Positions 60,330 to 64,000 of a DNA stretch of 64,000 bases are shown one piece after another; positions within the stretch are counted from its first letter, which is position 1, and each line of letters opens with the position of its first letter. Below the pieces are notes generated by a model. The model was not told where the DNA came from. It made no database searches and worked only from the letters and a program-made list of their open reading frames with translations. The position numbers and the translations under genes are program-made. The stretch comes from Hydrangea macrophylla (Eukaryota > Streptophyta > Magnoliopsida > Cornales > Hydrangeaceae): NCBI GenBank assembly GCA_033977485.1, contig CM066994.1:10418001-10482000 (forward strand), given 5' to 3'.

Positions 60330-63020
60330 TAGCAATATCGTGTAATAAACCATTACCCTCCCTCGTAGAATGATGACTTGATACTGAGCTGATGAGGGAT
60401 CAAGAAGTTTTTAGAGAGACCCACAAAAGAGATCTTCACAAAACTTTCCAGATATGCAAACAAACTCCACAAAACTCCATATCTAATGAAAGCATATCAG
60501 ATCTGATGGAGACAAAGCTGGTGCATATCACAAATCTGAAAAGGCAACTCCGTAATTATGAAGAGGAATAGCCGGATCTGACTGTGGGAAGAAGAAAGCA
60601 AGGAGTTCGCAAGTGAAAATCAGGCCAAACAAAACATAAAAACTACCTCAGAGGACAAGAATACCCCCATGAAGGGGGAGACAACCCTCCTAAAGAGCAC
60701 TTGAGAAAGAGCCTTTTTTTTCGAGAGTTTTCTGGAGGATGCAAAAATCCCAAAAAATAACAATCTAGAAAAATGAAAGAGGTAAAAAAAGTATAAGGAT
60801 TGAGGAAACAAAATTGAGCCCGTTGGAGAGAACTCCTGATTCTGTGATTCAATTGTTAGAAACATTTTTTGGACAAAAGTTATCAAATGTAGCTTTTGGC
60901 CAACTGCAAAGTTCACTAATTGACTCACATTTTCTGCAACTGAAATGCAGGAGCTGGTTTATTAAACAATTTTATTTTACCTTTTTGCAGTTTTGTAAAC
61001 TCCAAAAAACTGTTGTCAAACAAGGTGGAAATCAATTTTTGATAAAACTTTAAACCAAATCCAATTATGCCATTCTGACATGGTAATGTAATAGATATAA
61101 TGGGCCATTGTAATTTGAAGCATTACACTTTCATAAAAGTAAAATTTGACATACCCCCACAAACTCATACATTGAGAGAAAAAGGGGGGAAAGTAAAAAA
61201 AAAAGAGAGGAAAATCTCTCTCACACAATACACACTAATGGAGCTAGCTCGCACACATTTTACTTCAAGGGTTTGGGACAGCTTAATTGATGTCTTAATA
61301 AAAATTCCACAAATCAACATCCCAAGGAGCTTCATCATCATCATCATTAACACCCAAACTAAGGAGCTCTTGCTCAGAATAAGGGTACCAAATCCAAACC
61401 CCACATCCTTTGGTCCTCATCCAAATTACTCCAAAAACTACTTAAGACTCATCCCAACTCATTGTGCTCTCCGGCTGCCTATGGTCAGTTCAGTCAACAT
61501 TTTTCGGTAAATTGAGACTATAAGTTCGGTCCCAAATTAGTACAAACCCCGACCAACTACACCCTACTGAAGATGTCATGACCATAAAACACAATCACTA
61601 CATTAATTAGGATACACACTTCCTATGTAATCCATAAACTCAAACTATTAAATGTCATTAGCAACTACAGTACTTTTTTGCATTAATTCAACTGTCATCA
61701 TAAATGAGTCCAGTTAACAAAAATTCTTAAAAGAGAATATTGAAATTGAATAAGCAGAGTTTCTTATATGCCTACTGAAATTAAAAAAAAAAAAAAAAAA
61801 AAAAGAAAAGAAAAGAGTATTCCTGGAAAGATCAATTAACATATATATAACCACTAAAGAATTAAAGATATACTGTGCTTTACCGCCAAATATTCAAAAC
61901 CATCAGAGAACTACAAACAACTTATTCTACTGCAAATTAGGCATGCATGAAATCTTAATGCAACCCATCACACTCCAAGTGCTGAACTAGAAAAACTATT
62001 CTCAATTTGCCACTAATGTAGATATCACGACCCAAGCACTTCTCTTCAAGAGCACCAAAGACAACATAATATCATGTATTCAATACCACATACCAGGGTA
62101 AAAAGACTTGACCTAGTTAGTAAAAAGAGCTATTCACACTACCCTCATACTACAGTCTGAACCTTGCCATGGCAAAATATGTCCATCCTCACACGAAACC
62201 ACTATACCAAATGAGTAAAAAAAAAAATAAGAAGAAAAAAGTAACAAATGAATGGCAGTTGTAAAGATAATTATTAGCAACACATTTTTACTCATCTCAA
62301 AGTTACTCATCCTCATCTCTCATTATCATTAACTAATGTAGTGGGATCCAATATTAAATGAAAATTAATTAATAATATGTGCATTAATCAATGAGAAATA
62401 AGGGTGAGCAAAACAAAACTCTATTATTGGCAACTACAAGTCTAGAAGCCTCTGTTAGGCTTATGTTCGGGCAATGGTCGATGATTAAAGTTCAAAAGAA
62501 CAAAGTTTCACTCTCCCCAAACTCCAAACACCAAACCATTGCCCAATCCAAGTACCATGGATTCCAACACCTTTTATCTTCCTAGTTGTTTAGACAAAAG
62601 AACATGCTAAACAACCCAACAAACAGAAAGTTCAGAGAACACAGACATCCAACACAATTGATAAAACTGCTGCTGATAATATCTAAGAAAACACAACACT
62701 TCACATATCACCCAGCAACCACTGATCCCTTAAAGCTATTTCAATGAGAATAACAATCAAAATCAAAACTCCACAAACAATTATAAAAACAGCACATAGT
62801 TTGGATTCATTCAAATATTTCTTCAATGTAAATGCCATTTGTTAGGAATAATAAAAAGAGGGAGAAGATGTACTCCTATTCACATCACTAATGAAACACT
62901 ACACACCTACTTCAAAAACTACTGAAAAACAACAACCAAACAAGGACAAACTGATTTCTCAAACCCTAATTAGATTTGCTAAAAAAACAGCACTGTAGTA
63001 GTTCAATAATGCACTTTTTC
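60330..63020. other. AT-rich intergenic region, no gene supported
   Basis: Contains an A-run (61782-61804) and other short A-runs. No element ends, RNA gene or conserved ORF was recognised. The part after about 62830 probably includes the 3' UTR of the minus-strand H2A gene. Confidence 0.55.
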
Positions 63021-63027
63021 ACACTGT

Positions 63028-64000
<973 letters not shown>

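Noticed and set aside
60620..60928. 102-codon minus-strand ORF
   Set aside because: Low-complexity hydrophobic composition in an AT-rich spacer, with no conserved motif or gene structure.

Overview
This is nuclear DNA of a flowering plant, most likely a eudicot. It holds intron-containing genes for a membrane-anchored class I formin and two histone H2A proteins. Between them lie LTR retrotransposons, SINE-like elements and small inverted-repeat DNA elements. No tRNA, rRNA, CRISPR or bacterial-type operon was seen.

Region 1 (1-8.6 kb). A minus-strand, non-autonomous LTR retrotransposon forms a tandem: LTR-internal-LTR-internal-LTR at 881-8434. The three LTRs are 1386 bp and the two internal domains 1698 bp. 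One 5-bp target duplication (ACTTG) flanks the whole structure. It sits inside an older LTR-like sequence. A minus-strand LINE reverse-transcriptase fragment (8624-8908) and a degenerate repeat (8996-9465) follow.

Region 2 (9.5-21.7 kb). This is gene space. A six-exon formin gene spans 10886-17497 and encodes about 926 aa: signal peptide, transmembrane segment, proline-rich FH1 and complete FH2. Two SINE-like elements and one small inverted-repeat element follow. A two-exon histone H2A gene lies at 20266-20763.

Region 3 (21.7-56.2 kb). This dominates the window. About 1.81 kb of a Ty1/copia element (leader, gag, CCHC knuckle, protease, pre-integrase zinc finger) is repeated head to tail 18 times, from 21669 to 53425. 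The first copy is truncated at its left end. The last copy runs on into integrase, reverse transcriptase and RNase H and then a probable 3' LTR (56023-56220). No 5' LTR or primer-binding site is present. Shared private mutations reveal a higher-order repeat (units 7-8-9 match units 10-11-12), a block duplication (units 16/17) and patchwork gene conversion, as in satellite DNA. It looks like a satellite being born from retrotransposon coding sequence.

Region 4 (56.2-64 kb). A cluster of non-autonomous DNA elements includes one hAT-like element with an 8-bp target duplication, two PIF/Harbinger-like MITEs with TTA/TAA duplications, a near-perfect hairpin and a diverged inverted-repeat family. 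A second H2A gene on the minus strand is cut by the window end. Its intron carries a minisatellite that repeatedly copies the gene's own 3' splice site and a telo-box motif.

The H2A genes face each other across the copia array and belong to chromatin assembly. The formin belongs to actin organisation at the membrane. I see no functional link between the two. Exon borders come from GT/AG sites, reading-frame continuity and family conservation, without transcript data.
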